Shown here piece after piece: positions 1-13,814 of a DNA stretch of 64,000 bases. The DNA lies in contig NW_008805089.1 of NCBI RefSeq assembly GCF_000004825.1, forward strand, positions 496,001-560,000, in the 5' to 3' direction. Under the pieces are notes generated by a model. The model was not told the DNA's origin and did not search any database. It worked only from the letters and a program-made list of their open reading frames with translations. The position numbers and the translations under genes are program-made. Source of the stretch: Heterostelium album PN500 (taxonomy: Eukaryota > Evosea > Eumycetozoa > Acytosteliales > Acytosteliaceae). Positions within the stretch are counted from its first letter, which is position 1, and each line of letters opens with the position of its first letter.

Positions 1-984
1 TTGAAGCACTAAATCCTCTGTTGTAATACGAACTTCATTCCCGATATTGGTATTTTTGACGATATTCATCGATGTGCTCATCAATCTGTGTGGATCTTTA
101 CTTTGATTACATTTGATGGATGGAACTGTTACTGCTACTGAGTTGAACTGTCGGTCGTCCATGTTGCTCTCATCTACATTGTGTATATGATTTGTTGATA
201 TGGAAGATTCTGCCAGAGCACGTGCTGGGTGCAGTTGGACCGGATATTGCGGAGAATAGATATTTGGGCAAGAATAATACGATAATTCTACTTTTTTCAA
301 GTGATGGACCATGGGAGTTTGAGATACTGGGAGACCAAAGACTACAACCTCAAGAGACTGGTCTGGAATGATTCTCTTATCATCAGCATCCACCCATATT
401 ATTTCTCTGCGAGGACAAGGAACCACTGGAGCTGCAGGAGCATTGATTGGAGACGGTGTTGTTGGAACTATATTTGAAGTATCGACTGGGGACTGATCGA
501 TAACTGGTATTGGGCTAGGTATTATAATACCTGTAGTTGGTTGTGGGGCAGTAATGATTGGAGACTGTGCAACCGGTGCGATGGGGGGTAGAACATCCTG
601 AGTTGGTGCGATAACTGGAGTTGGTGCTACAGATGGAACAACTGAAGATACTACTTGTTTTGACTTGGATCTTCTTTTAGTCAATGTGGTTCTAGTTTCA
701 TAGCAATTTAGTCTTTCAGGGAAAGTGGATTTTCTTTTCTGTGAATTCTTTATTCATTTTCCCAAATTAGTATAAAATTAATAATCAAAAATTGATAGTT
801 TTTTTTTTATAAAAATCAAAATGAAAATATATGAAAAAAAAAATAATAATAATAAATAAAAAACAAAAATAAAAAAATAAAAATATAAAATAATAAATAA
901 TAAAGGAAAAAAAAAAAAAAAGTAGTGTGGGGGAAAAAAAAATCTTCAAAAAAATCTTTTTATGACGCAATATTCACTTACCAT
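1..984 (-). CDS. Pro-rich protein of unknown function, partial, start codon alone in exon 1
   Basis: The minus strand is open from position 747 to the left edge (249 codons). No in-frame ATG lies close upstream; a TGA precedes it. An AG at 749-748 fits as an acceptor. The only good donor upstream is GTAAGT directly after an ATG at 984-982. Joining ATG to exon 2 keeps the frame and gives MNSQKRKSTFPERL. The intron (981-748) is very A/T rich. The protein begins basic (KRRSKSK), followed by a Pro/Val/Ala/Ile-rich linker (about residues 35-110), then a more ordered part with REIIWVDADDKRIIPDQSLE. I do not recognise the family. The gene continues beyond the window. It is divergent from the reductase gene at 1213, with a 228-base shared upstream region. 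Coding status rests on the long open frame and its higher G+C. Confidence 0.6.
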
Positions 985-1212
985 TTTTTTTTTTTTGTGT
1001 TGCAAAATATTTTAAACCAAATGAACTGTGGCAGGTCTCTCATCAAAATTTATAGTGGATCAGTCTCATATTAAATTTACTTTCGGTCTGCCACCACGCT
1101 TTGTATTTTTACTTTTGTTTTTTAAATGGTTTGCAAACCACTATATTTATTTTTTTTGAAATCAGCTGAAATTATATAAACAATTTCTAAAGAAAGTTAA
1201 AGTAAATAATAA
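985..1212. promoter_or_regulatory. Divergent upstream region with inverted GTGGCAG/CTGCCAC
   Basis: This 228-base spacer separates two divergent genes. It contains GTGGCAG near 1028 and its reverse complement CTGCCAC near 1087, in an otherwise AT-rich sequence. Such a pair could be binding sites or a hairpin; no factor is assigned. The shared-promoter role is inferred from gene orientation only. Confidence 0.4.
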
Positions 1213-2205
1213 ATGACTGGTGAAAAAGTAGTTGTAACAGGCGCCACAGGATACATTGCAGGTATACAGATTCAAGACCTCTTGTCAAAGGGCTACAATG
1301 TATCTGCAATCGTCAGAAACAAGAGTAACACTGAGAAGTTGCAACACTTATTGCAGTTAGATGGTGCTTCAGACCGTTTGACTCTTGAGGAAGGTGATTT
1401 AGACACTGCTGACTACTCTACCATTTTCAAGGATGCCACTTATATCATCCACACTGCCTCACCTTACATCTACACCGCCGATGATCCCGAGCGTGATATT
1501 GTGCAGCCAGCCATCAAAGGTAACATCTCTGTACTGGAAGCAGCCGCTTTAATACCATCGATCAAGAAGATCGTTATCACCTCATCGACAGCTGCCATTT
1601 TCGATGCCTCAAAGAAGAAGGATGTCTACACTGAAGACGACTGGAGTGACGGTACCTCCATTGCTGCTCCTTACGCCTATTCAAAGTACTTGGCCGAGAA
1701 GCGTGCTCACGATTGGATTAAAAAGCGTCGTGAGACCAATCCCAATCTCTTTGAAGTAGTGTTTATCAATCCTGCATTTGTACTTGGTGCACCACTTGCC
1801 AAACATATCAATACCAGTATCAAGACATTCGCAGAGGCACTCACTGGTAGTCCACAGAACCGAAGAATCGGTGTTACCGATGTCCACGATGTTGTAGACA
1901 TCATTACCTACGTGATGGAAACCTCTGAGAACTTCAACCTACATAGAAAACTCGTTGCTAACGAAGTCATGACATTTAAGGAACTCGGTCAACGTGCAGC
2001 CTCTTTATTCCCACATCTCGAATTCAATACCAACTCGACACCCGATAGCTCAGCAACCAACACACTTGCAGATCCTCATCACTATATTTTCAAATCAATC
2101 TCCCCAATTAAACTTCAAAGAGAGCCAGCCAACTTGAATAATACTCTTAAATCTACTGTTGAATACCTCATTGCAAACAAACATATCAACCCAACCAATA
2201 AATAA
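1213..2205 (+). CDS. NAD(P)-dependent extended SDR, dihydroflavonol-reductase-like
   Basis: This single-exon protein of 330 aa is an extended short-chain dehydrogenase/reductase. The N-terminal Rossmann motif TGATGYIAG (residues 9-17) binds NAD(P). The catalytic YxxxK is YAYSK (Tyr154, Lys158), preceded by the Ser-rich strand KKIVITSSTAAIF that supplies the active-site Ser/Thr. The order of motifs and the length fit the dihydroflavonol-4-reductase, cinnamoyl-CoA-reductase and methylglyoxal-reductase group. The usual substrates are aldehydes or ketones reduced with NADPH, but the actual substrate cannot be told from sequence. There is no signal peptide or membrane segment, so a cytosolic enzyme is likely. 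The ATG follows an A-rich leader (aaataataa), as is usual here. It is convergent with the actin gene. Confidence 0.9.
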   Translation: MTGEKVVVTGATGYIAGIQIQDLLSKGYNVSAIVRNKSNTEKLQHLLQLDGASDRLTLEEGDLDTADYSTIFKDATYIIHTASPYIYTADDPERDIVQPAIKGNISVLEAAALIPSIKKIVITSSTAAIFDASKKKDVYTEDDWSDGTSIAAPYAYSKYLAEKRAHDWIKKRRETNPNLFEVVFINPAFVLGAPLAKHINTSIKTFAEALTGSPQNRRIGVTDVHDVVDIITYVMETSENFNLHRKLVANEVMTFKELGQRAASLFPHLEFNTNSTPDSSATNTLADPHHYIFKSISPIKLQREPANLNNTLKSTVEYLIANKHINPTNK

Positions 2206-2488
2206 ACTAACATCTTTGTATTTAAGTAAATTATTATTTTAACAAATGACTGTGTGTTTAACTTCAAACTTTAATGATCATTTATTTTGTTATTTTGAAG
2301 AAGAAAAGTTTCTATGTTTGTTTAATTAAGATATTGATCAGAATAAAATAATTTGAAGACTTTAAAGTTTTTTGTATACATGTCATCCGAATCGATATGG
2401 ATAATATCAACATATCAAAAACGAACGACGAGGATCAACTATCACTATTTTATTATAACTTTTTGCAAAATGATTTATATTTGTTTGT

Positions 2489-4713
<2,225 letters not shown>

Positions 4714-7031
4714 TTAGTTAAGCAAATTTACAACGTTCATAGAGGTATTGGTCTGGTTAGTTTGGTTTTCTTGTTTGTTATTATTATTGTTATTGTTGTT
4801 ATTATTATTATTATTATTATTATTTGATGGAGAAATTAAATGTTGTTGTTGAGACTGTGATTTAACTTCTTTTTTCATCAACTTTGCATAGTGTAGACCA
4901 CAAGCATTACACAAACTAAAATAATAAAAATATAGATTTTATAAGTAAGAATTTTCAATTAAATTATTGCGAATTTGTTAGCCAGTTGAATAATAACTTA
5001 CGATTTTCCACCAGCAGGACCTTTTCTCCATTCGGGGGTTTGAGTTGTTCCACATGATGTACAAAAAGGCGTGTCTGCCTTTTTCTTCTTTGACTCTGAG
5101 CCTTCGCTTTGTAGAGCTGGGTTGGAGGCCGCGGAGCTACCGACTGTGGAGCTACCACTTCCGGTGCCACTGGTGTGGGCAGAGTTTCCAACGTTGAGTT
5201 GGCCGGTGCTGTTGGACAGGTGGCCGCCGGCGGCGTTGGTAGTGGTGAGAGAGCTTGTGGTGGTTCCAACACCACCGAGGGTAGAGCTGGTGTTGGTGGT
5301 ATCTGACAGACCGGTGGCGGTCGGTTTCTTTTTCTTTCTGAAACGCCTTGGTCTGGTCAAAGGAACACTGATTCGAGAGCGTTCCTCTTCATTAAATTTT
5401 CTTTCCAATTTTTCTTTTTGAGTGACATTCTCAATCATCCGCATCAAATCGTTTCCTTTCTCCTTCATGTCATTGAGAATTTCTTCAGTGATACCGTTGG
5501 TCAGGCTTGATTTGGCCATCTTTGAAATCTCTGAACTCAAATCTCTGATTTCAATCCATGTTTCTTGTTCGTTTGGCATCACTCCGAAAATTGGGATTGG
5601 CTGTTGTGGTAATACAGGAATGTGTTGTAGTTGTTGTTGTTGTTGTTGATGATGATGAGTTGAAGTAGTAGTCACCAGAATAGGCGGTGTCGAATTCGAT
5701 GTAGTTGTTGTGGTTGTTGTTGGTCCGCTACTACTACTACTACTGCTGCTACTACTAGTGATGTTGTTGATGTGGGATTGTGAGTTTGACAATTTAACAT
5801 AGCCACTACTGCTATCGGGACTCTGTAGTTGGGCAACATGAAGAGACGATGACGATGACAGTAGTGAGGGTGGTGGAGGTGTCGATGATTCCGGTGAGTT
5901 TGGAGGTGATGAGTAGAATGACGATGTACTGGATGAGTTGTAGTCATCCTGTTGAAGATGATGGTGATGTTGTTGTTGTTGTTGCTCACCATCAGCGGTT
6001 TTTCTTCGTTTTTCAGAGTGTGGCTGACTGGTAAAATAGATGTTCGGCGATTTCTGTGGAGTGTTTGTTGACGATATATGAGATTGGTTTGATTGTTGGC
6101 TGTTGTAGCTACTGTGCGGTGATTCCGATGCGAAATTGTTGTGATGATTGGTTGGACTACCGGGTGCTATCATTGGCGGTATGATCGACCTGCCACTGCT
6201 TACCAGTGAGCTCGGAACATTAGAGTCAGCATCGACGAAATTGTGGTAGTTTCGAGAAGACTGTTTCTCGAGAGACGGCGAAATCTGATGTCCAGGCATT
6301 GGCGACGAAGCAGACGAAGAATGGTTTTTACTAAATGGAATTGTTGTCATTCGAATACTTCCACCAATGCTACCACTCCCACTTCCACTGCTGTTGTTGG
6401 AGTTGCCGCTGCTGCTGTTATTGGAGCTGCCGCTGCTGCTACTACTACTGTTGCTGTTGTTGCTACTACTACTACTATTACTGCCACCACCACCACCGAC
6501 ATTGATTTTCGAAATGGGTGGGTAGGATGTGTGGTGACTTGAAAATGGGGGTGGTTGATATATGTGGGAATGTGGGTGATGATGGTGGCTACTATGTGTT
6601 GACAATATTGGGTGTGGTGACTGGTTTGACAAAGATGATGACGACGATGCTGAAGACGGTGGTGACACTGTTGGCAAAATTAAAGGTTGTGTTATTGCAT
6701 GGTGATGATGATGACTTTGAAGATGTTGTTGCTGTTGCTGTTGATTTTGTGTCAAATTGTATATTGGTGATTCTGTTGGAGATGGATGATTCATTCTATA
6801 TGATTGTATTGTATGTTGTTGTTGTTGTTGTTCATTAATACCATACTGTTCTGATTGTTGTTGTTGTTGTTGATGATGGTGATTATGTTGATGATGAATA
6901 TTTAAAGAAGGTGATTGTTGAAGTTGTAATATTAGATGCTGACTAAGGTGATGATGATGGTGATGTTGTTGCTGTTGTTGTTGTTGTTGTTGTTGTTGAT
7001 TATTTGGCCTGTTGTTGTTGTTATTATCCAT
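4714..7031 (-). CDS. GATA-type zinc-finger transcription factor
   Basis: Two exons: 7031-5002 and 4915-4714, with an 86-base GTAAGT...TTTAG intron in phase 2. They encode about 743 aa. The intron splits the zinc finger: exon 1 ends at CTSCGTTQTPEWRKGPAGGK and exon 2 supplies LCNACGLHYAKLMKKE. Together they form CX2CX18CX2C, the loop length common in fungi and amoebae. A basic stretch (RPRRFRKKKK) and a short helical segment (about residues 480-550) precede the finger. The first 450 residues are almost all Gln, His, Asn and Ser runs and predicted disordered. Dictyostelid GATA factors act in the nucleus in development and cell-type choice; which paralogue this is cannot be decided. The product is expected to bind GATA cores. 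An unusually long gene-free region lies on its 5' side. Confidence 0.93.
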
Positions 7032-9005
7032 ATTCCAACAGAAAGTGGCTGCTGGTTGAACACTGAAGATGAGAATTGTTTCCTCCTCTGATACTCACGA
7101 ACCTATTTTTTAGCTAGGAGCGCTTTCCATTAAGCAGTGTTATCTGCACGATTGATATATAGAGGGGATCTCTTTCAAAACTAGTTGTTTTTGTTGGAGT
7201 GTGTGGTGAATGATATCTCTTTTGTATTATATCAAAGTTTGGAGATTTTTTTTTTTTTTGTTTTGGTTTTAATTTTGCTTTTTGATTTTCTAAATTGATG
7301 ACTTTTGGTGGTGTGTGGTAGGAAAAGGCAGTTGGGGGGTGAACTTGAAATTGAGAAAGAAAACTATTTCGACTGCTATGAGTGTTGTGTGCTCTCGAAA
7401 CTACTACTACTGCTGCTGTATTATATCTTGATTTTAAATCTTACTGATGTATCTATCTATTAATGAATGTTTAAATAATTTATAAATATATATATGTGTG
7501 TGAGAGTTGTGTGTATATTGTCTCTGTGTTTGTTTATATTGATATGCTCTGTTTTCAAATCTGTTTATTAAATTTAAATTAAAGATAGTAGTTGGTTAGT
7601 GAACAAGTCAGATAAATTAAATTCAATGTTTTTTTTTGGATTAAAAAAAAAAAATTCCAACAAGAACAATAATAAAACAATTATAATTGTTGGTTTTAAA
7701 TGATTTATAAAGTTCCGATTCAATGTTCAATTCTATTCATTTATTGTTAGATTGACTTGATTTAAAAATTTAAATATTGAAAGATGAAATTATCATCCTG
7801 ATCAGGTGAATTTGATCAAAAATGGTAATTTATCCAGTTGACTTTTGACAGATCAAAGAGAAACAAAGTGTGAGTTTTTTTTTAAAGGGGGGTTGTTTGT
7901 GGTTTAGCTTTAGATATGTATATAAAACTATGTGAACCAAGACCAAAAAACAAAATAAAATAAAAATACCAATCCAAAATAAAGAGTAGTTGAATGTAAC
8001 AAAACAACAACTTGCAATCAACCACTTTCATTAATTAATTTTAATTTCTAGATTGTGTACGTGTGAGGATGTCGACAGTGTGAACAATGAATTGAAGTGA
8101 AAACGTGATTAATAGATTAGGTAACTAGGTGTTTAAATGTTGTTGTTGCGGCTGCTGTTATTATTATTATTATTATTGGTGCTCTGCACTACAAGTAAGT
8201 AGCCGCCGTCGTTTCATTTTTTAATGATCATAAAAATATTGTTCCACCAAGAACAAACAAACAACAACAAAAAAAAACATCCACTTTCTTATTTTGGATA
8301 TCTTTCGGGTTGGTGGGCTTTAATTTATTATTATATTGGTGGTTTGGTTTAGTTTATTTCTCTTGAATTTAATGATACAAATGAATTTTCACACAAACAT
8401 ACACAACAGATTTATTAGCCGATGATTTATGAATTGGATATCATAGTGTTATTTTAACTTGTTTGTTTGTTTATTTGGCTAGATTGGTCATTGTAACTGT
8501 AAAAGCGTTTATTTATTTCTACCGACGACGATTATAAATAAAAAAAAAAGAAAAAGAAAAAGAAAAAAAAGCATAAAACATTGGTTTATTTAATAATAGT
8601 CTGGTAATTTCGACACTTCACAAGGATCTCTAATTTAATTACAACACGTGATCATGATAACGATTTATATACAGATTGAAATGATATTATTGTGTGTTTG
8701 GGTGGTGTGGATGCTTGTCAAGATGAGATACTGCAAACGGTGAAGTGAAAGGCCAGATATTTTAAAACCATTTTTGGTGTAGATAGTTTGGTCCAAACAC
8801 CTTTAGAGTGTGATGGATGTTTTTTTTAGTTTAGTGGTTGCTGTTTTAATACTTTTTGGAGTGGTGGTTATATAACAGATGTTTGAATGTGGCAAGATGC
8901 ACGCAGTGCAATGGTTGAGTGAGATAGATAAGAATGTTACATTGAAAAACCTCTTTTTGATCTCATTCATGAATAATGTTTGAATTTCATTGAAAAGATA
9001 TTGAT

Positions 9006-9050
9006 TGTAAACAAAAATAAAAATAAAAAATAAAAATAAAAATAAAAAAA
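9006..9050. repeat. A/T microsatellite of aaaaat units
   Basis: Short tandem array of AAAAAT-like units inside the long gene-free stretch. It is typical of dictyostelid spacers and carries no coding signal. Confidence 0.7.
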
Positions 9051-12000
9051 AGGTGGAAAGTTGGATAACTGTTATTTTAAAATGATTTTATCGACAAACA
9101 ACAAAACTTTGACTCACCTAGCCGATGATAAATGAATAAAATTCTCTTAAAACAAAAATAAAAAATTTGTTGTTGTATGAACTTTTTCTTTTTTTAAATA
9201 TATATATTTTGGCTCTGTGGTGCTATACTGTTTAAAAATAGATATTATATGTTTGTTTTGTATACTACTGAATAAATGAAGTATTATGGAGAGTAGCTCT
9301 ACAACACATCGATGTAGTAGCTGCTGTTTCCACTACAAAAGTTTCACACAAACCTATTCCTATTTTAAAATTTGTTTTTTTTTTTTGAAGCTCTCCCACA
9401 ATATTTATTATAGATCAACAACAAATCTCGAGAGTAAAGAAAACCACCAACATAATATATGAGAATGTTTTGTTTTTTTTTATATTAATTTGTTTAAATG
9501 TTTGAAAATGATTGATTTATTAGATGAATATGTAGTTTTTTTTTTTTTTGCAAATTTTTTTTTTGTTGATGGGCATCCACACCCACATCTCCATTCGGTC
9601 GAGTGTGTAATGTAATGATGCCTGGTCAATATTGAGTTTCACTTGAATTGGCACATCAAATTTCGTCAATCAATAGATAGTTGTGAGGTGTGACCACATT
9701 TAAAAATATACAAAAAAAATGAAATCAAAGATAAACTAAATTTGTTGTAACCCAAGATTCTTAAACAAAAGAAAAAAAAATAAATATCAAAACACAAAAA
9801 ATGTTGATCAGCAAACAAAGCAAAGAAAACAAATATGTAAAGGGCTTTGAACTGATTTGTTTGGTTTTTTTTTTCACTTTTGGTATGATAGGGGGTGACA
9901 AATGTTTAATGAACGACTAGAAAAAAAAAACAAAAACTAACAGTTTTTTTTTTAAAAAAATAAATGTGTTGTTGCACATCCACTGTTTTTTGCAATTGTT
10001 TTTTTTTTTTTTTTTTTTTGCTTTAGATATTTTGAATTTGGAGATTTGAGAAGGAATATGTCGATGAATTCACATTCTATGGTGACATTTATGTTTGGTC
10101 AAATTGTGTGTGGTGTGTGTGTGTGTGTTTTCGAGCAGTGGTTGTGATAAGCCTATCGATCACTACTCAAATCACCAATTGACGATTGACTGACCAAAAG
10201 GATGTGTTGGTGGTTTGTTTTGTTGTTTGGTTTGATTTGCTTTGTTTTGGATTACTGTAATGAGTCTTTTCATTTGTTGCTGACAAGCTGTAAACAAACT
10301 TTCACAAAACCAAGGATAGTAGGAAAGTATATAAAACTAAAAATTATAAAAACAACTACAACAGAAAATATCTCTAAAGGTGATTGATGGTGTTTTGATG
10401 ATGACAGGCATGCCATTTAAAAATAAATTCGAAGATGTGCTTGGTTTCAATTAATTAATTAATTGGGGTATAAAATTGAGGGAAGTTGTACCAATTTTGT
10501 GTGGTTTGGGGAACAAATAAATAAAAATGATGGTTTCTGATTGGATTGTTTTAAATTCACATTGGAATTCAAGTTTTACTTACAATATTGTATTGTTATT
10601 TTGATTCCTCTGACTTTGATATTGATTTTGACTGAATGTTAAAAAAAAAAAAAAAAACAGATCAATATCCTTCCACACCTCTAGCTATTTACAATCAATG
10701 ACTTGTCTCTTTATACTGATAGTTTTATAATCTACTACTATTACTACTGCTGTGCTATATGCTGTTCTCAGATAAACCTAACCTATATCTCTTTCTCTGT
10801 GACTATTCTTTTATTAGTTTAATTGAAATTCAATGATTTGATTAGGTTTGACTGTTAGCAAACTGAAACAAACACCTTGAATTATTATTGAGTATAAATA
10901 AACATTATTAAAAATAAACAATATATATGGTTTGTTTTATCAATTGGAAACGATGGAGGGTAAAGATGGTGTGATATATTGCCATTTACTGGAGAAGGAG
11001 GACATCAAACAACAAAAAAAAAAATTGAAAAAAAATTAAAATAAAATTAAAACAATATATTTCTTCTGAAACATAATGATCAATCATTCATTTAGTCGGC
11101 AAACAGTAAACTACGATAGGGGTAATAAGATGTTGATGATACTATGTTGTGTTGGAATTTACCACACGTCTCATAAGAGACAGACACGCAGATACATTTG
11201 ATTTGTCCAAGTCGAATAAAAAATTTGCAAAGGAAATCAAAAAAAACAAAACACAAAAAAAAAGTTCATCGAAAGATTTTTTTGGTTTTTTTTTTCTTTT
11301 TGCTTATCTTGATTTTTTCATTGTGAGTGCCTCTATTATTTTTTTGTTTTTTTTTTTTTTTGGGGTATTTCAGACAAAGAAAACAGACAATCACATTAAA
11401 ACCTTTCAGGCTCGAATGAGGATTGAATTGGTCGGAGGTGATAATTAAGATATTTTAGAAAAACAAAATTAAGAGTTCCAAGACAGTCCAATCTAAATCG
11501 ACAATCGATTGATATTGAAAAATAATATATGATTTGAATAAATATATAAAAAAATTTGTGGATGCTGTGATATTAGAGTTGGAGGCAAATTTGTTTATTG
11601 ATTTTGTTTTTTCCAAGTATGTTAAATGATTTTTTTTTTGATTTCTAACTAATTATTTACCTACTAATTAATGATCAAAATTACTAATGATTATTGTACA
11701 GATAATTTTTTTTTTGGTTGTTTAGCCAAAACAAATGATTAATTCTATTGAGAAAAAAACAAAACTACTCAGTCTGAATAATAATAATTACCACTATGAT
11801 TTTTTTTTATTGGCTGTCTCTTAAATTCGATAATCTAATAGATTTAAACCAAATATTATAATTTCTGGTGGAGATGAATTGGAGTGTTTACGATCTTTTG
11901 GAATTCGTTTTGATGGTTCGAAAAATCAACAATAAAAATTAAAAGAAAATTATTATTTTTTACTTTTGTGTTTTGGTGGGTTGGTTTGGTTCTGGCTAAT

Positions 12001-12724
12001 GGTAGGAATGTGAATGAAATACAGATAATAAAAGATATCCGATTTTTTGTTGTTTTGGTGTGCAGAAAGTAATGAAATAAAAATTTGGCTTACTTTTTGT
12101 TAAGATTCAAAATATGGGTTATCTTCGAAAGACGCTGTTGACGATATAGATATAATAATAAATAGATTGACAAGATAGATTCGATGGATAGATTGATGAA
12201 TGGTTGGATGGATGAATGTGTGTTACAATCTTAATTGTTATAACAGTCACACTCCTAAGTGCACTTTTTTATTTCGTTGGAGTTGGAGGAATATTGAGCA
12301 GACACTTTTTAAAGTGGCGGCAATAAAAAAAAACACTCAACTAAATCACAAAAGCATCTTGAATGGTTTTTAAAATTAAAAAATAATGTTTTTTTTTTTT
12401 TTTTTGCAAATGACTTGCTTTCTTTGATCAAACAACAAACAAATTAAATGTAATGAATGAATGTATGACGCCCTATGAATGAATGTGTAAATGAGTGAAT
12501 GATAATAGAATATGCTAGTGTGTGCTGGTGCTACTGCAACAACAACAACAACAACAAAAATGCTTACATGATAGTCCCATTAGATATATGTGTGTTAGAG
12601 AAGGTGCAGCTGTTGATAAATTGATTGTTTGGTTAGTTGCAACTGGGTTTATTGTCGGTGTGATGGATGTTTTTGATTGTCATAAGTCGTTGACTATTTT
12701 CCTAGGTTTGGTTATCTAAGCAAA

Positions 12725-12744
12725 CAAAATTAGCGCTAATTTTG
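12725..12744. repeat. 20-base perfect palindrome centred on AGCGCT
   Basis: Ten bases are followed directly by their reverse complement, with centre TTAGCGCTAA. TTTTGGCGAC follows immediately, so two GCG-containing motifs sit together in very AT-rich DNA. It could be a dimeric factor site. The symmetry is seen directly; any function is inferred. Confidence 0.7.
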
Positions 12745-13285
12745 GCGACAAATCTAATTTTAAAAATCGGTTAAACCCAACAGCAATGATCTCAAAAAAT
12801 CAAAAAATAAAAAAATTTAGGATGTAGAGACCAAACGAATGTTTTTTTTGGTTTTTTGTTTTTTTTTTATCGATAAAAACAAGGAACTATTAATTAAATT
12901 TTACAGAGATTTAGGGGTACAAGTCTGATGATTTTGATTGGCGGTTTTTTAATTAATTAACAATATTGTTCGTCAAATAATAAACATTTGATTTTTTTTG
13001 ATTTTTGATTTTCTAAATATATTTGTAAATGGTTTGTTTATACAAATATATATACTGTGCGGTGTGTTATGAATTAGGTCAATGATATGGTAGAGGGCAG
13101 TGATGATAGATCATCTATCTAGATCTTTTGTTTTTTGGAAAATAAGAGAAAAAAAAAAAAACAATTAAACTTGTTGACAACATACAGTGTTTCTCTTTTA
13201 ATTTATTTTTTGTTTAGGTCTGAATCCTATTGGTCAAACACTTTTCCTCAAAAAATAAATGATTAATTAATTCATTCACAATTCA

Positions 13286-13310
13286 ATGATAATCGATATT
13301 CGATTATCAT
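13286..13310. repeat. Hairpin: 10-bp perfect stem, 5-base loop
   Basis: ATGATAATCG and CGATTATCAT flank an ATATT loop. A weaker inverted repeat, ATAACC...GGTTAT, follows at about 13331-13353. The element lies about 500 bases downstream of the myosin stop codon. It may affect 3'-end formation or be part of an unrecognised RNA (inference). Confidence 0.6.
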
Positions 13311-13814
13311 AATAATCCTTATTAATAATATAACCACTTATTCTCCGGTTATGAATAACTTAAATTTAAAGTTGAACCAAGGAAAGTTTTTTTTTTTTCT
13401 GTGCGGAAAATCCAATTGAACTTACTTATTTTTAAGTTATAATTGTCGGTTTCTTTATTCATTGAGCAAAGATGTTGGTTTTGATATTGAATAGGAAATT
13501 TTATATTGAGTTGTATTGTTTTTTTTTTCATTTAAAATGATTAGATAAATTTGATTAAAAAAAAACGAAATTAATAAATAATAAAATTTTAAAATACAAT
13601 GAAAAGAATTTTTATTTTAGAAGTAATAGATAGATGAATAAATAAATAAATTATAATTATGTTTTTAAGGATCATTATTATATAATTTTGAATAGGGCGA
13701 TTTTGTTTTTGTTTTTGTTTTGTTTTTGTTTTTTTTGTGAATGAAGCGGTATGTATAGTTAGTTTTTGTTTTTTTTATGATTGTGATTTTGTTTTTTGAA
13801 GAGTTGTAATATAT

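Larger units (their letters stand above)
7032..13814. other. 6.8-kb gene-free stretch between the GATA and myosin I genes
   Basis: No convincing gene is seen on either strand. The longest open frames are low-complexity Phe/Lys/Ile strings from A/T tracts. The stretch lies 5' of the GATA gene and 3' of the myosin gene, so it is mostly GATA-gene upstream DNA. Contents include many homopolymers (for example 18 T near 10003), A5T-type runs at 9006-9050, a CA-rich CCACACCCACATC patch near 9586, a 20-base perfect palindrome (12725-12744) and a 10-bp-stem hairpin (13286-13310). Long untranslated exons, enhancers or non-coding RNAs are possible (inference). Confidence 0.6.

Noticed and set aside
785-970. 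61-codon minus-strand frame
   Set aside because: Phe/Ile/Tyr string produced by A/T tracts; lies within the inferred intron of the first gene.
9394-9401. DUSE-like TCCCACAA in the long spacer
   Set aside because: No structured or G/C-rich RNA-like sequence follows at the expected distance, unlike at the U5 gene.
11149-11448. 99-codon plus-strand frame in the 6.8-kb spacer
   Set aside because: No ATG start (begins TTG), dominated by Lys and Phe runs from homopolymers, spacer-like composition.
12512-12719. Plus-strand frames with a short Gln run
   Set aside because: The longer frame lacks an ATG start and the true ATG frame stops early; no coding bias.
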